Positions 43,620-57,090 are shown, numbered from the stretch's first letter. The stretch: 64,000 nucleotides of DNA from Arcuatula senhousia (GCA_963971305.1 OZ020307.1:63175702-63239701); one strand, 5' to 3'. The notes: a model not told the origin generated them from the letters alone. Made by a program: numbers and translations.

Positions 43620-44456
43620 AACGTAATGATTGGCTAATTTGTTTTCACGTGTAAAATGATACTTGCTTTTTAGCTTCTTATAAAATGCGTCCTTCGGTCG
43701 GACTAAATATTTCGCAATGAATATATGCAGTGCTATAAGTTATAATTGACACATGTTCTTGTTTTTATATATTGATTTAATTCTATGTCACATTTTGTTT
43801 ATAAATGTGGTATAAAATGGCAAGATGCTGACTTTTCTTTGATTGTTTATGTCCTGTCGCAACGCTGGACGGGACAAAGAAATGCCTGGCATCGTCATGA
43901 ATTCTGATTGATTCCTATTGTAAACGCTCTCACGTGTAAAGTTCTAAAGCAACCTTCTGACAGAACAAGTGTTGTCATTTTGTTTGTTGTCTGCTTGAGA
44001 ACGAAATTCTGATTTGAGAATGACGTCACGACTTCCAAATAATTTGACCTTCACTGTACCGGTCGTTAGCAACATGTTGGATGTGCATGCAGGAACTGCT
44101 TACTGTTTCCGGGCACATAAGTTCACTCTCGTTTCGACTTGATTTCACGTTTCTAATTTTGGCCTGGTTGTAATATATGCGTTTTTGTCTGTTGTGTGGT
44201 TTATATTTTTAGTGAGGATTTTTGTCTAAAAATGTTGTCGTTGTCTTTTCGAATTGTTCCACCAGTAACTATGATTCTTGTTTCTTGTTCACTCTCCCAT
44301 CGCATGACTTGTGGTTTAGCTGGATAACATGTCAATTTAGATTTAATTGACAATTTAATATTGCTTTATTTATTTCAAATCTAATGTCACACATTAAAAG
44401 CTAGAAGTTCCAATCAGGATATTGCTTATTGATTCTAGATCGGAAGGAGGGGCTTG
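43620..44456. other. 3' flank of the second chitinase, no further gene
   Basis: Holds the 3' untranslated region (no canonical AATAAA close to the stop) and a reverse R2 repeat (44075-44170). Repeated at about 49000-49834 and 54370-55210. Confidence 0.5.
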
Positions 44457-45199
44457 GTTTTTAGCTCACCTGATCCGAAGGGTCACGTGAGCTATTGCCA
44501 TCACTTGGCGTCCGTTGTTAAATTTTCTTTGAAAATCTTCTTTTTTGAAACTACTGAATAAAGGTTATAACAAAATTACCGAACTTGGAGAATCAATCTC
44601 AAATGTCCATAAGACTAGACAAAACAAGGAAGACATACCGGAAAAATTGGAGACCGCAATGGTCCTGACTTGGTACAGGCATTTCAAAGAAATGGTGGGT
44701 TAAACCAGGTTTTAAGGGGCGCCAAAATCTCCCAGTTCCATTGCGGTCTTTGGGTCTGGTAGTTACAAAGGGATTGCTTTGTAACTTTGCACACTTCATC
44801 TATGGGATGTCCTCTACCAAGATTGTACAAATGGTGATCGCCGATAAAAAAAAACATGGCCGCCGTTGCTAAAAATAGAACAGGGGGGTCAGACTCTAGT
44901 TTTTGCTGATAAATCAAAAAGTATAATAGGTAGAGAAATCTGAAGCATCCATCCTTCTTGAGAATCAAAAGCTCTACAAAAGTCTTCATTATGTCGAAGT
45001 TTTCAGATGACCCTTAATAGGGGTTATGGTCCTTTTAAGGTCAAAAATAGGGTTTTGCATGTTTTTGCCCTATAGAATGAAAACTATTGCAGATAGAGAA
45101 AAACTGTGGCTTGCTTAAATGTTCAGCTCATTGAGCTCTACAAAAGTCTGTTCGGGTCAAAGTTGTCAGATGACCCCTTATAGGGGTTATGGTCCTTAA
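44457..45199 (-). mobile_element. Interspersed repeat R5, truncated, with nested R1
   Basis: Starts TTTTTAGCTCACCTGATCCG and is cut off at the block junction. It contains a nested R1 copy (44637-44765) with inverted ends GACCGCAATGG / CCATTGCGGTC. The same truncated piece recurs at 49835-50577. Confidence 0.65.
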
Positions 45200-45655
45200 T
45201 TTCTGTGATTGGCCAGAGAAAGTAACTTGTAAAGAAAACAAACAAGCCAACAAAAGTGAAAACAAAGCGTAAACAAGCTCATCAAACTATTCCACAATTG
45301 CCACCTCAGCCGCCACCACAAAGACCTGAGCCACCTTCATGGCCACAACAACCACCTGTACAAAACCCAGAACCATCAACATGGGAACAATTTCAAAATA
45401 CCATGCTTCAAACGGCACATCAGCAACCGCCGCAGAATTCTAAGCTTCAAACGTGGCAGCAACCACCGGTACAAAATCCTGAGCCCCCAAGTTGGCAGCC
45501 CACTTTACCACAACCACCACCAACAGATGGTTGGAACCTAAATACTCAAACTTCTGGTTCTTCAGTACAAACTGGTCAAAGTAACACGAACCAACAGACG
45601 CCAGCATGGGACTGGGTTTCTATGATTAACAACCCAATGCCCTTCTTTATGAGTC
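45200..45655 (+). pseudogene. Truncated CBM14/Pro-Gln exon, block copy 2
   Basis: Lacks the acceptor and the first four Cys of the CBM14. Shows a 2-base deletion (GAAAACAAAC against GAAAACACAAAC) that shifts the frame before the spacer. The spacer itself and the donor GTAAGT are kept. Confidence 0.85.
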
Positions 45656-45830
45656 GTAAGTATTTTCTCTTTGATCTCTGTTAGGTAGGACTTTAAAGGT
45701 GTTTTTTGGGGTTTTTTTGCAAGCTTTAAAATTATAAGTACGTCAATATTTATTGCAATGAAAATATTGAACAAGTTCCCAATAATTATCGCAGCGGAAA
45801 CAAAACAAATCAAAGTACTGAAAGTACTGG

Positions 45831-47007
45831 TAGCCGGGGTAATCTACAAATTTTAAATTGTTTATGTGTACCAAAAATCAAAAATAAAAAGCTACTTTTT
45901 TGTAAAAGGAATTTTCACAAGGATTTCTATGAAAGAAAAGATTTTGAGAATCGAATCCAAGTTTTAAAAAGTTTATTTTATAGGCGTGGCCTGTCTTTGG
46001 TCCCATGTAGCAATGTAACGGTGCAATATATATGAAAACTATTGACATATTAAGTTGACAGAATATATAATGAGGAATTCAATAACAAAGAATTTTCAAA
46101 ATTGAGTGAATACTAAAAGTTCTACAGCCGTTTTGTCAATACACCAATTTGCGCCCATTTTGGCCACAAACCCCAAATACAACACTGTTCCTCCTCCAGT
46201 GGATATAATCATCATATTAAAGCTTTATAACAATTGGCTGGCCCACTATAACTTAATTTCTTGTGTAAAGCTATTTGCCTCAACAAACTCTTTAAACATT
46301 GTGGGTTTTGTTTGGTTCTACAATTTTCAGAAAACGATCGTTTGTGTTTTGCATCTTGAAAATAAATAAATATTCAGTGGTTCTTAAGATAGAAAATTTG
46401 GTTGATTAAAAATTTTCAATGAGAAATTACTTGGTGAAGAAAAACAATTTTAGTTTTTTACAAATAATTTATATTTAGGCCTTATTTTCGAAATCAATTA
46501 TAGTAAATATGAATAAATTCTTATTCAAAGAACAGTTTACAGAACCATTTTATCTGATCAAATAAAAAAGTTATGAGGATTTGAACTTTAGGTTAATTAC
46601 CCTGTCCATCGATGATTGTTTATTGCACTGTGTATTGCCATCCAGTTTGACATTTAATGAGATGCAAATTAGTGAATATGACATCACTAATGAGATCGGC
46701 GAACTATAAACAAAATATCAATCCGCTTTTGTATTCTTTATAACTCATTTTATGCTATCGCATCAGATAGGCGTCTTACATACTTGTACAAAATTTGAAA
46801 ACTAAATAAATAAGTTTTATAACATAATTGAGAGTAAAGCGACGAAAAAAAAACAGAACAGGAAAAGAGCTATATTGCAAGCATGTATTAATCATATTTT
46901 AATTGATAGGTTTTTGGTGAACCGCCGGAAAAACTATTTGACAGCTAGCTAACCGAAAGGCTATCGTAGCTATAGCCGTTGCTAATCGCTAGCGATTACC
47001 CCGGCTA
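45831..47007. mobile_element. Copy of the 1.2-kb inverted-end element, block copy 2, first
   Basis: Carried along with the tandem duplication; ends intact. Confidence 0.68.
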
Positions 47008-47157
47008 AAAAGGATTATTTAAAAAATACCCAGCGCATTTAGTTTCTCAAAAACTGAAAAAAATTTATATATATAAGCATATATATATTTTAATGGGGAT
47101 TATCAGTCACACCGGAAGAAATGTCCAGTAAATAAATCAAAGTACTGAAAGTACTGG

Positions 47158-48343
47158 TAGCCGGGATAATCTACAAATTTTAAATTGTTCATGTGTTGCA
47201 AAAAATAAAAATAAAAAGCTACCTTTTTGTAAAAGGAATTTTCACAAGGATTTCAATGAAAGAGAAGATTTTGAAAATCGAACCAAAATGTTAAAAAGTA
47301 GATTTTATAGGCGTGGCCCGTCTTTGGTCCTCTGTAGCAATGTAACGGTGCAATATATATGAAAACTATTGACATATTAAGTTGACAGAATGTAATGAGG
47401 AATTCAATAATAAAGAATTTTCTAAATTGAATGAATAATAAAAGTTCTACAGCCGTTTTGTCAATACACCAATTATTTGAGCCCCTTTTGGCCACAAACC
47501 CCAAATACAACACTGTTCTTCCTCCAGTGGATATAATCAACATATATATTAAATTAAAGCTTTGTAACAATTGGCTGGGTCACTACAACTTAATTTCTTG
47601 TGTAAAACTATTTGCCTCAACAAACTCTTAAAACATTGCGTTTTTTTTTGGTTCTACAATTTTCAGAAAAAGATCGTTTGTGTTTTGCATTTTGAAAATA
47701 AATATATATTCAGTGGTTCTAAAGATAGAAAATTTGGTTGATTAACAATTTTCAATGAAAAATTACTTGGTGAAGAAAAACAATTTTACATAAAATCCAT
47801 TTTTAGGCCTTATTTTCAAAATCAATTATGGTCAATATGAATAAATTCGTATTCAACATGTTCAAAGAACAGTTTACAGAACCATTTTATCTGATCAAAT
47901 AAAAAAGTTATGAGGATTTGAACTAAGGGTAAATAATCCTTCCATCGATGATTGTGTATTGCACTGTGTATTGCCATCCAGTTTGACACTTAATGAGATG
48001 CAAATTAGTGAATATGACATCACTAATGAGATCGACGAACACTCCTATAAACAAAATATCAATCCGCTTTTGTATGCTTTATTAATCATTTTATGCTATA
48101 TCGCATCAGATAGGCGTCTTACATGCTTGTACAAAATTTGAAAACTAAATAAATAAGTTTTATAACATAATTGAGATTAAAGCGACCAAAAATAACAGAT
48201 CTGGAAAAGAGCTATATTGCAAGCGTGTATTGATATTTAAATTGATAGGTTTTTTGGTGAACCGCCGGAAAAACCATTTGACAGCTAACCGAAAGGCTAT
48301 CGTAGCTATAGCCGTGGCTAATCGCTAGCGATTACCCCGGCTA
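47158..48343. mobile_element. Copy of the 1.2-kb inverted-end element, block copy 2, second
   Basis: Carried along with the tandem duplication; left end with the same single mismatch. Confidence 0.68.
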
Positions 48344-48791
48344 AAAATGCAAATATTCAAAAATAGCACAATGATTGTATCCGAACAATGTCCCAAACCA
48401 TAAGAAACAAAAAGGAAATATAGTGAGATTTCTCATAATATAAAATGTCACCCTATTTCACCATATACTGCTAAACAAACTCACAACATGTGAAGAGTTA
48501 CGTTCGGTGGTATATACATTGTTTGTCGTGTTTGACATGAGCATTGAGTATGGCGTTAAAAACAATCAGTGTTGGCAATTTTTTTTTCTGATTCCTATGA
48601 TTATCAAGTTAATATGTAAAATAATAACCAAACTCCCATGATATGAGATAGGTTGGTGCCATTTTAAAATAGAATGTAAACAAACAGATGCTTATAGCAT
48701 ATTGTGGATCGCCTTATGCATTATGATGCATTTGGAACATCATTTTTAGTTGTTTTATCACAGACTCTCACATTGTTTTCTTTTCTTTTAG

Positions 48792-48988
48792 TATTTGGTA
48801 ACAACGATTTATTCACTGATGTCTGCTCAAACAAACCTAATGGTATATACCCAGAGAGAGAAAACTGCTGAGGATTTATAGAATGTTCCGAAGGTGTTTT
48901 TTTCAAAGGGGCTTGTGGGCCAGGTCTAGCTTTTAATCCGAGCCACCAGACATGTGACTATATACACAACGTACCTGGGTGTACCTAA
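48792..48988 (+). pseudogene. Terminal CBM14 exon, block copy 2, with premature stop
   Basis: Acceptor and exon are preserved, but the CGA codon after the third-helix Cys (ENC-R) has become TGA at 48869-48871. A Ser codon downstream has also become Phe (GTGTTTTTTTC). Splicing to this exon would truncate the second CBM14. Confidence 0.87.
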
Positions 48989-50577
48989 AGATCAAACAAC
49001 GTAATGATTGGCTAATTTGTTTTCACGTGTAAAATGATACTTGCTTTTTAGCTTCTTATAAAATGCGTCCTTCGGTCGGACTAAATATTTCGCAATGAAT
49101 ATATGCAGTGCTATAAGTTATAATTGACACATGTTCTTGTTTTTATATATTGATTTAATTCTATGTCACATTTTGTTTATAAATGTGGTATAAAATGGCA
49201 AGATGCTGACTTTTCTTTGATTGTTTATGTCCTGTCGCAACGCTGGACGGGACAAAGAAATGCCTGGCATCGTCATGAATTCTGATTGATTCCTATTGTA
49301 AACGCTCTCACGTGTAAAGTTCTAAAGCAACCTTCTGACAGAACAAGTGTTGTCATTTTGTTTGTTGTCTGCTTGAGAACGAAATTCTGATTTGAGAATG
49401 ACGTCACGACTTCCAAATAATTTGACCTTCACTGTACCGGTCGTTAGCAACATGTTGGATGTGCATGCAGGAACTGCTTACTGTTTCCGGGCACATAAGT
49501 TCACTCTCGTTTCGACTTGATTTCACGTTTCTAATTTTTGCTTGGTTGTAATATATGCGTTTTTGTCTGTTGTGTGGTTTATATTTTTAGTGAGGATTTT
49601 TGTCTAAAAATGTTGTCGTTGTCTTTTCGAATTGTTCCACCAGTAACTATGATTCTTGTTTCTTGTTCACTCTCCCATCGCATGACTTGTGGTTTAGCTG
49701 GATAACATGTCAATTTAGATTTAATTGACAATTTAATATTGCTTTATTTATTTCAAATCTAATGTCACACATTAAAAGCTAGAAGTTCCAATCAGGATAT
49801 TGCTTATTGATTCTAGATCGGAAGGAGGGGCTTGGTTTTTAGCTCACCTGATCCGAAGGGTCACGTGAGCTATTGCCATCACTTGGCGTCCGTTGTTAAA
49901 TTTTCTTTGAAAATCTTCTTTTTTGAAACTACTGAATAAAGGTTATAACAAAATTACCGAACTTGGAGAATCAATCTCAAATGTCCATAAGACTAGACAA
50001 AACAAGGAAGACATACCGGAAAAATTGGAGACCGCAATGGTCCTGACTTGGTACAGGCATTTCAAAGAAATGGTGGGTTAAACCAGGTTTTAAGGGGCGC
50101 CAAAATCTCCCAGTTCCATTGCGGTCTTTGGGTCTGGTAGTTACAAAGGGATTGCTTTGTAACTTTGCACACTTCATCTATGGGATGTCCTCTACCAAGA
50201 TTGTACAAATGGTGATCGCCGATAAAAAAAAACATGGCCGCCGTTGCTAAAAATAGAACAGGGGGGTCAGACTCTAGTTTTTGCTGATAAATCAAAAAGT
50301 ATAATAGGTAGAGAAATCTGAAGCATCCATCCTTCTTGAGAATCAAAAGCTCTACAAAAGTCTTCATTATGTCGAAGTTTTCAGATGACCCTTAATAGGG
50401 GTTATGGTCCTTTTAAGGTCAAAAATAGGGTTTTGCATGTTTTTGCCCTATAGAATGAAAACTATTGCAGATAGAGAAAAACTGTGGCTTGCTTAAATGT
50501 TCAGCTCATTGAGCTCTACAAAAGTCTGTTCGGGTCAAAGTTGTCAGATGACCCCTTATAGGGGTTATGGTCCTTAA

Positions 50578-51033
50578 TTTCTGTGATTGGCCAGAGAAAG
50601 TAACTTGTAAAGAAAACAAACAAGCCAACAAAAGTGAAAACAAAGCGTAAACAAGCTCATCAAACTATTCCACAATTGCCACCTCAGCCGCCACCACAAA
50701 GACCTGAGCCACCTTCATGGCCACAACAACCACCTGTACAAAACCCAGAACCATCAACATGGGAACAATTTCAAAATACCATGCTTCAAACGGCACATCA
50801 GCAACCGCCGCAGAATTCTAAGCTTCAAACGTGGCAGCAACCACCGGTACAAAATCCTGAGCCCCCAAGTTGGCAGCCCACTTTACCACAACCACCACCA
50901 ACAGATGGTTGGAACCTAAATACTCAAACTTCTGGTTCTTCAGTACAAACTGGTCAAAGTAACACGAACCAACAGACGCCAGCATGGGACTGGGTTTCTA
51001 TGATTAACAACCCAATGCCCTTCTTTATGAGTC
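50578..51033 (+). pseudogene. Truncated CBM14/Pro-Gln exon, block copy 3
   Basis: Same left truncation and same 2-base deletion as copy 2; donor kept. Confidence 0.85.
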
Positions 51034-51208
51034 GTAAGTATTTTCTCTTTGATCTCTGTTAGGTAGGACTTTAAAGGTGTTTTTTGGGGTTTTTTTGCAA
51101 GCTTTAAAATTATAAGTACGTCAATATTTATTGCAATGAAAATATTGAACAAGTTCCCAATAATTATCGCAGCGGAAACAAAACAAATCAAAGTACTGAA
51201 AGTACTGG

Positions 51209-52388
51209 TAGCCGGGGTAATCTACAAATTTTAAATTGTTTATGTGTACCAAAAATCAAAAATAAAAAGCTACTTTTTTTGTAAAAGGAATTTTCACAAG
51301 GATTTCTATGAAAGAAAAGATTTTGAGAATCGAATCCAAGTTTTAAAAAGTTTATTTTATAGGCGTGGCCTGTCTTTGGTCCCATGTAGCAATGTAACGG
51401 TGCAATATATATGAAAACTATTGACATATTAAGTTGACAGAATATATAATGAGGAATTCAATAACAAAGAATTTTCAAAATTGAGTGAATACTAAAAGTT
51501 CTACAGCCGTTTTGTCAATACACCAATTTGCGCCCATTTTGGCCACAAACCCCAAATACAACACTGTTCCTCCTCCAGTGGATATAATCATCATATTAAA
51601 GCTTTATAACAATTGGCTGGCCCACTATAACTTAATTTCTTGTGTAAAGCTATTTGCCTCAACAAACTCTTTAAACATTGTGGGTTTTGTTTGGTTCTAC
51701 AATTTTCAGAAAACGATCGTTTGTGTTTTGCATCTTGAAAATAAATAAATATTCAGTGGTTCTTAAGATAGAAAATTTGGTTGATTAAAAATTTTCAATG
51801 AGAAATTACTTGGTGAAGAAAAACAATTTTAGTTTTTTACAAATAATTTATATTTAGGCCTTATTTTCGAAATCAATTATAGTAAATATGAATAAATTCT
51901 TATTCAAAGAACAGTTTACAGAACCATTTTATCTGATCAAATAAAAAAGTTATGAGGATTTGAACTTTAGGTTAATTACCCTGTCCATCGATGATTGTTT
52001 ATTGCACTGTGTATTGCCATCCAGTTTGACATTTAATGAGATGCAAATTAGTGAATATGACATCACTAATGAGATCGGCGAACTATAAACAAAATATCAA
52101 TCCGCTTTTGTATTCTTTATAACTCATTTTATGCTATCGCATCAGATAGGCGTCTTACATACTTGTACAAAATTTGAAAACTAAATAAATAAGTTTTATA
52201 ACATAATTGAGAGTAAAGCGACGAAAAAAAAAAACAGAACAGGAAAAGAGCTATATTGCAAGCATGTATTAATCATATTTTAATTGATAGGTTTTTGGTG
52301 AACCGCCGGAAAAACTATTTGACAGCTAGCTAACCGAAAGGCTATCGTAGCTATAGCCGTTGCTAATCGCTAGCGATTACCCCGGCTA
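51209..52388. mobile_element. Copy of the 1.2-kb inverted-end element, block copy 3, first
   Basis: Carried along with the tandem duplication; ends intact. Confidence 0.68.
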
Positions 52389-52538
52389 AAAAGGATTATT
52401 TAAAAAATACCCAGCGCATTTAGTTTCTCAAAAACTGAAAAAATTTTATATATATAAGCATATATATATTTTAATGGGGATTATCAGTCACACCGGAAGA
52501 AATGTCCAGTAAATAAATCAAAGTACTGAAAGTACTGG

Positions 52539-53719
52539 TAGCCGGGATAATCTACAAATTTTAAATTGTTCATGTGTTGCAAAAAATAAAAATAAAAAGC
52601 TACCTTTTTGTAAAAGGAATTTTCACAAGGATTTCAATGAAAGAGAAGATTTTGAAAATCGAACCAAAATGTTAAAAAGTAGATTTTATAGGCGTGGCCC
52701 GTCTTTGGTCCTCTGTAGCAATGTAACGGTGCAATATATATGAAAACTATTGACATATTAAGTTGACAGAATGTAATGAGGAATTCAATAATAAAGAATT
52801 TTCTAAATTGAATGAATAATAAAAGTTCTACAGCCGTTTTGTCAATACACCAATTATTTGAGCCCCTTTTGGCCACAAACCCCAAATACAACACTGTTCT
52901 TCCTCCAGTGGATATAATCAACATATATATTAAATTAAAGCTTTGTAACAATTGGCTGGGTCACTACAACTTAATTTCTTGTGTAAAACTATTTGCCTCA
53001 ACAAACTCTTAAAACATTGCGGTTTTTTTTTGGTTCTACAATTTTCAGAAAAAGATCGTTTGTGTTTTGCATTTTGAAAATAAATATATATTCAGTGGTT
53101 CTAAAGATAGAAAATTTGGTTGATTAACAATTTTCAATGAAAAATTACTTGGTGAAGAAAAACAATTTTACATAAAATCCATTTTTAGGCCTTATTTTCA
53201 AAATCAATTATGGTCAATATGAATAAATTCGTATTCAACATGTTCAAAGAACAGTTTACAGAACCATTTTATCTGATCAAATAAAAAAGTTATGAGGATT
53301 TGAACTAAGGGTAAATAATCCTTCCATCGATGATTGTGTATTGCACTGTGTATTGCCATCCAGTTTGACACTTAATGAGATGCAAATTAGTGAATATGAC
53401 ATCACTAATGAGATCGACGAACATTCCTATAAACAAAATATCAATCCGCTTTTGTATGCTTTCATTTTATGCTATATCGCATCAGATAGGCGTCTTACAT
53501 GCTTGTACAAAATTTGAAAACTAAATAAATAAGTTTTATAACATAATTGAGATTAAAGCGACCAAAAATAACAGATCTGGAAAAGAGCTATATTGCAAGC
53601 GTGTATTGATATTTAAATTGATAGGTTTTTTGGTGAACCGCCGGAAAAACCATTTGACAGCTAACCGAAAGGCTATCGTAGCTATAGCCGTGGCTAATCG
53701 CTAGCGATTACCCCGGCTA
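52539..53719. mobile_element. Copy of the 1.2-kb inverted-end element, block copy 3, second
   Basis: Carried along with the tandem duplication. A few bases near 53463 are deleted relative to the other copies. Confidence 0.68.
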
Positions 53720-54166
53720 AAAATGCAAATATTCAAAAATAGCACAATGATTGTATCCGAACAATGTCCCAAACCATAAGAAACAAAAAGGAAATATAGT
53801 GAGATTTCTCATAATATAAAATGTCACCCTATTTCACCATATACTGCTAAACAAACTCACAACATGTGAAGAGTTACGTTCGGTGGTATATACATTGTTT
53901 GTCGTGTTTGACATGAGCATTGAGTATGGCGTTAAAAACAATCAGTGTTGGCAATTTTTTTTCTGATTCCTATGATTATCAAGTTAATATGTAAAATAAT
54001 AACCAAACTCCCATGATATGAGATAGGTTGGTGCCATTTTAAAATAGAATGTAAACAAACAGATGCTTATAGCATATTGTGGATCGCCTTATGCATTATG
54101 ATGCATTTGGAACATCATTTTTAGTTGTTTTATCACAGACTCTCACATTGTTTTCTTTTCTTTTAG

Positions 54167-54363
54167 TATTTGGTAACAACGATTTATTCACTGATGTCTG
54201 CTCAAACAAACCTAATGGTATATACCCAGAGAGAGAAAACTGCTGAGGATTTATAGAATGTTCCGAAGGTGTTTCTTTCAAAGGGGCTTGTGGGCCAGGT
54301 CTAGCTTTTAATCCGAGCCACCAGACATGTGACTATATACACAACGTACCTGGGTGTACCTAA
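54167..54363 (+). pseudogene. Terminal CBM14 exon, block copy 3, with premature stop
   Basis: Carries the same CGA-to-TGA change (54244-54246) as copy 2, but has the original Ser codon downstream. Copies 2 and 3 therefore descend from one already mutated copy. Confidence 0.87.
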
Positions 54364-55210
54364 AGATCAAACAACGTAATGATTGGCTAATTTGTTTTCA
54401 CGTGTAAAATGATACTTGCTTTTTAGCTTCTTATAAAATGCGTCCTTCGGTCGGACTAAATATTTCGCAATGAATATATGCAGTGCTATAAGTTATAATT
54501 GACACATGTACTTGTTTTTATATATTGATTTAATTCTATGTCACATTTTGTTTATAAATGTGGTATAAAATGGCAAGATGCTGACTTTTCTTTGATTGTT
54601 TATGCCCTGTCGCAACGCTGGACGGGACAAAGAAATGCCTGGCATCGTCATGAATTCTGATTGATTCCTATTGTAAACGCTCTCACGTGTAAAGTTCTAA
54701 AGCAACCTTCTGACAGAACAAGTGTTGTCATTTTGTTTGTTGTCTGCTTGAGAACGAAATTCTGATTTGAGAATGACGTCACGACTTCCAAATAATTTGA
54801 CCTTCACTGTACCGGTCGTTAGCAACATGTTGGATGTGCATGCAGGAACTGCTTACTGTTTCCGGGCACATAAGTTCACTCTCGTTTCGACTTGATTTCA
54901 CGTTTCTAATTTTGGCTTGGTTGTAATATATGCGTTTTTGTCTGTTGTGTGGTTTATATTTTAGTGAGGATTTTTGTCTAAAAATGTTGTCGTTGTCTTT
55001 TCGAATTGTTCCACCAGTAACTATGATTCTTGTTTCTTGTTCACTCTCCCATCGCATGACTTGTGGTTTAGCTGGATAACATGTCAATTTAGATTTAATT
55101 GACAATTTAATATTGCTTTATTTATTTCAAATTTAATGTCACACATTAAAAGCTAGAAGTTCCAATCAGGATATTGCTTATTGATTCTAGATCGGAAGGA
55201 GGGGTTTGGT

Positions 55211-56788
55211 TTTTAGCTCACCTGATCCGAAGGGTCACGTGAGCTATTGCCATCACTTGGCGTCCGTTGTTAAATTTTCTTTGAAAATCTTCTTTTTTGA
55301 AACTACTGAATAAAGGTTATAACAAAATTACCGAACTTGGAGAATCAATCTCAAATGTCCATAAGACTAGACAAAACAAGGAAGACATACCGGAAAAATT
55401 GGAGACCGCAATGGTCCTGACTTGGTACAGGCATTTCAAAGAAATGGTGGGTTAAACCAGGTTTTAAGGGGCGCCAAAATCTCCCAGTTCCATTGCGGTC
55501 TTTGGGTCTGGTAGTTACAAAGGGATTGCTTTGTAACTTTGCACACTTCATCTATGGGATGTCCTCTACCAAGATTGTACAAATGGTGATCGCCGATATA
55601 AAAAAAAAACATGGCCGCCGTTGCTAAAAATAGAACAGGGGGATCAGACTCTAGTTTTTGCTGATAAATCAAAAAGTATAATAGGTAGAGAAATCTGAAG
55701 CATCCATCCTTCTTGAGAATCAAAAGCTCTACAAAAGTCTTCATTATGTCGAAGTTTTCAGATGACCCTTAATAGGGGTTATGGTCCTTTTAAGGTCAAA
55801 AATAGGGTTTTGCATGTTTTTGCCCTATAGAATGAAAACTATTGCAGATAGAGAAAAACTGTGGCTTGCTTAAATGTTCAGCTCATTGAGCTCTACAAAA
55901 GTCTGTTCGGGTCAAAGTTGTCAGATGACCCCTTATAGGGGTTATGGTCCTTAACAGGTCAAAAATAGCGTTTTTCCCTATAGAATGAAAACTATTGCAG
56001 ATAGAGAAAAGCTGTCGCCTGCTTAAATGTTCAGCTCATTAAGCTCTACAAAAGTCTCCATCGGGTCAAAGTTATCAGATGACCCCTTATACAGGATATT
56101 GCCCTTCACAGGTAAAAAATAGCGGGTTTTTTTTTAACTTTTTGCCCTAGAGAATGAAAAAAAAATTACAGATAGAGAAAGATTCTGCTTGCTTAAATGT
56201 TCAGCTCATTAAGCTTTACAAAAGTCACTATTGGGTGGAGGTTGTCAGATGACCCATATTTGGGTTACGGCCCTTTGAAGATGAAAAAATATCGTTTTTC
56301 ATGTTTTTGTCCTGTAGAATGAAAACTTAAGCAGAAAGAGAAAAGCTGTTTTATGTTTAACCTTTAGATCATTTAGCTTTAAAAAAGTCTCCATTGGGTC
56401 GAGGTTGTCAAATGTTCCCTTATATAGGGGTTATGGCACTATTAAGGTGAAAAATAGATTTTTTTCATATTTTTTTCATGTTTTTTGGCCCATATAATGT
56501 AAACCATAGCAGATAGGGCAAAGCTATTGCTTGCTTAAACCTTCAATTTGGTCAGTTCTTCAAATATATTCATTAGGCTGAAGCTGACAGATGACTTCTT
56601 CTAAAAGTCATCGCCCCTTATTGTCAAGTTTTGGGTTTTTGTCTTGCAGATTAAACCTATAAAAGACTAAGAAAAGCTTTTGTTTGCTTAAACGTTTGGC
56701 TTTATAAATAAAGTTTTCACCCCCAAATGCCAAAAAAATATTTTCTTTTAGTCAGGTGAGCGATTCGGGCTCCTGGGAGCCTCTTGTT
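55211..56788 (-). mobile_element. Interspersed repeat R5, full-length reverse copy
   Basis: From TTTTAGCTCACCTGATCCGA to CAGGTGAGCGATTCGGGCTC CTGGGAGCCTCTTG. Between 55735 and 56560 it is built of about five decaying ~160-bp units (TCAGATGACCCCTTATAGGG GTTATGGTCC... ATGAAAACTATTGCAGATAG). Only this third block copy reaches the natural end of the element, which shows where the ancestral right flank lay. Confidence 0.7.
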
Positions 56789-56857
56789 TCCCTAAAAAAA
56801 TATTTTGACAGTATAAGGTCTTAAAAAATATTCTAAAGAACGGTTTCTGTTAATAAG

Positions 56858-57090
56858 GGAGCGACCATTTGATTTTTAGAAAGGGTGATGGTGAATTAAG
56901 AAATAAAAGCCAGGTTTCAATTTTTCCAAATATAAATAGGCAACATGACAAACATATTCCATAGCATCCCCTCATAAAAATCGAACAGTTGCTCCCTAAT
57001 GAAATAAAACCTGTCGTGACGCCTTCCAAAAAAAATTCTGACCAAACCAAAAAAAATCAAGCTCCCCCTCCCCCCCCCCCCCCCCGCCCT
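56858..57090. mobile_element. MITE-like repeat with C tract
   Basis: Begins GGGAGCGACCATTTGATTTT and ends AAAATCAAGCTCCCCCTCCC plus a C run. Related to 35924-36198. Confidence 0.55.

Larger units (their letters stand above)
39811..55954 (+). repeat. 5.38-kb segment in three direct tandem copies
   Basis: Copies run about 39811-45199, 45200-50577 and 50578-55954. Each starts at AATTTCTGTGATTGGCCAGA inside the penultimate chitinase exon and ends at GGGTTATGGTCCTTAA inside an R5 repeat. The two internal junctions are identical, joining CCTTAA to TTTCTG with about three bases (TAA) shared by both parents. Copies 2 and 3 are nearly identical; copy 1 differs from them at scattered sites and small indels. 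Confidence 0.93.

Noticed and set aside
40729..53012. Repeated open frames of 66-105 codons on both strands in the tandem blocks
   Set aside because: They lie in the 1.2-kb inverted-end elements, differ by indels between sister elements and show no family features.
44599..55744. Minus-strand open frames of 66-102 codons repeated three times
   Set aside because: They run across the R5/R1 repeat junction and are only repeated because the block is.
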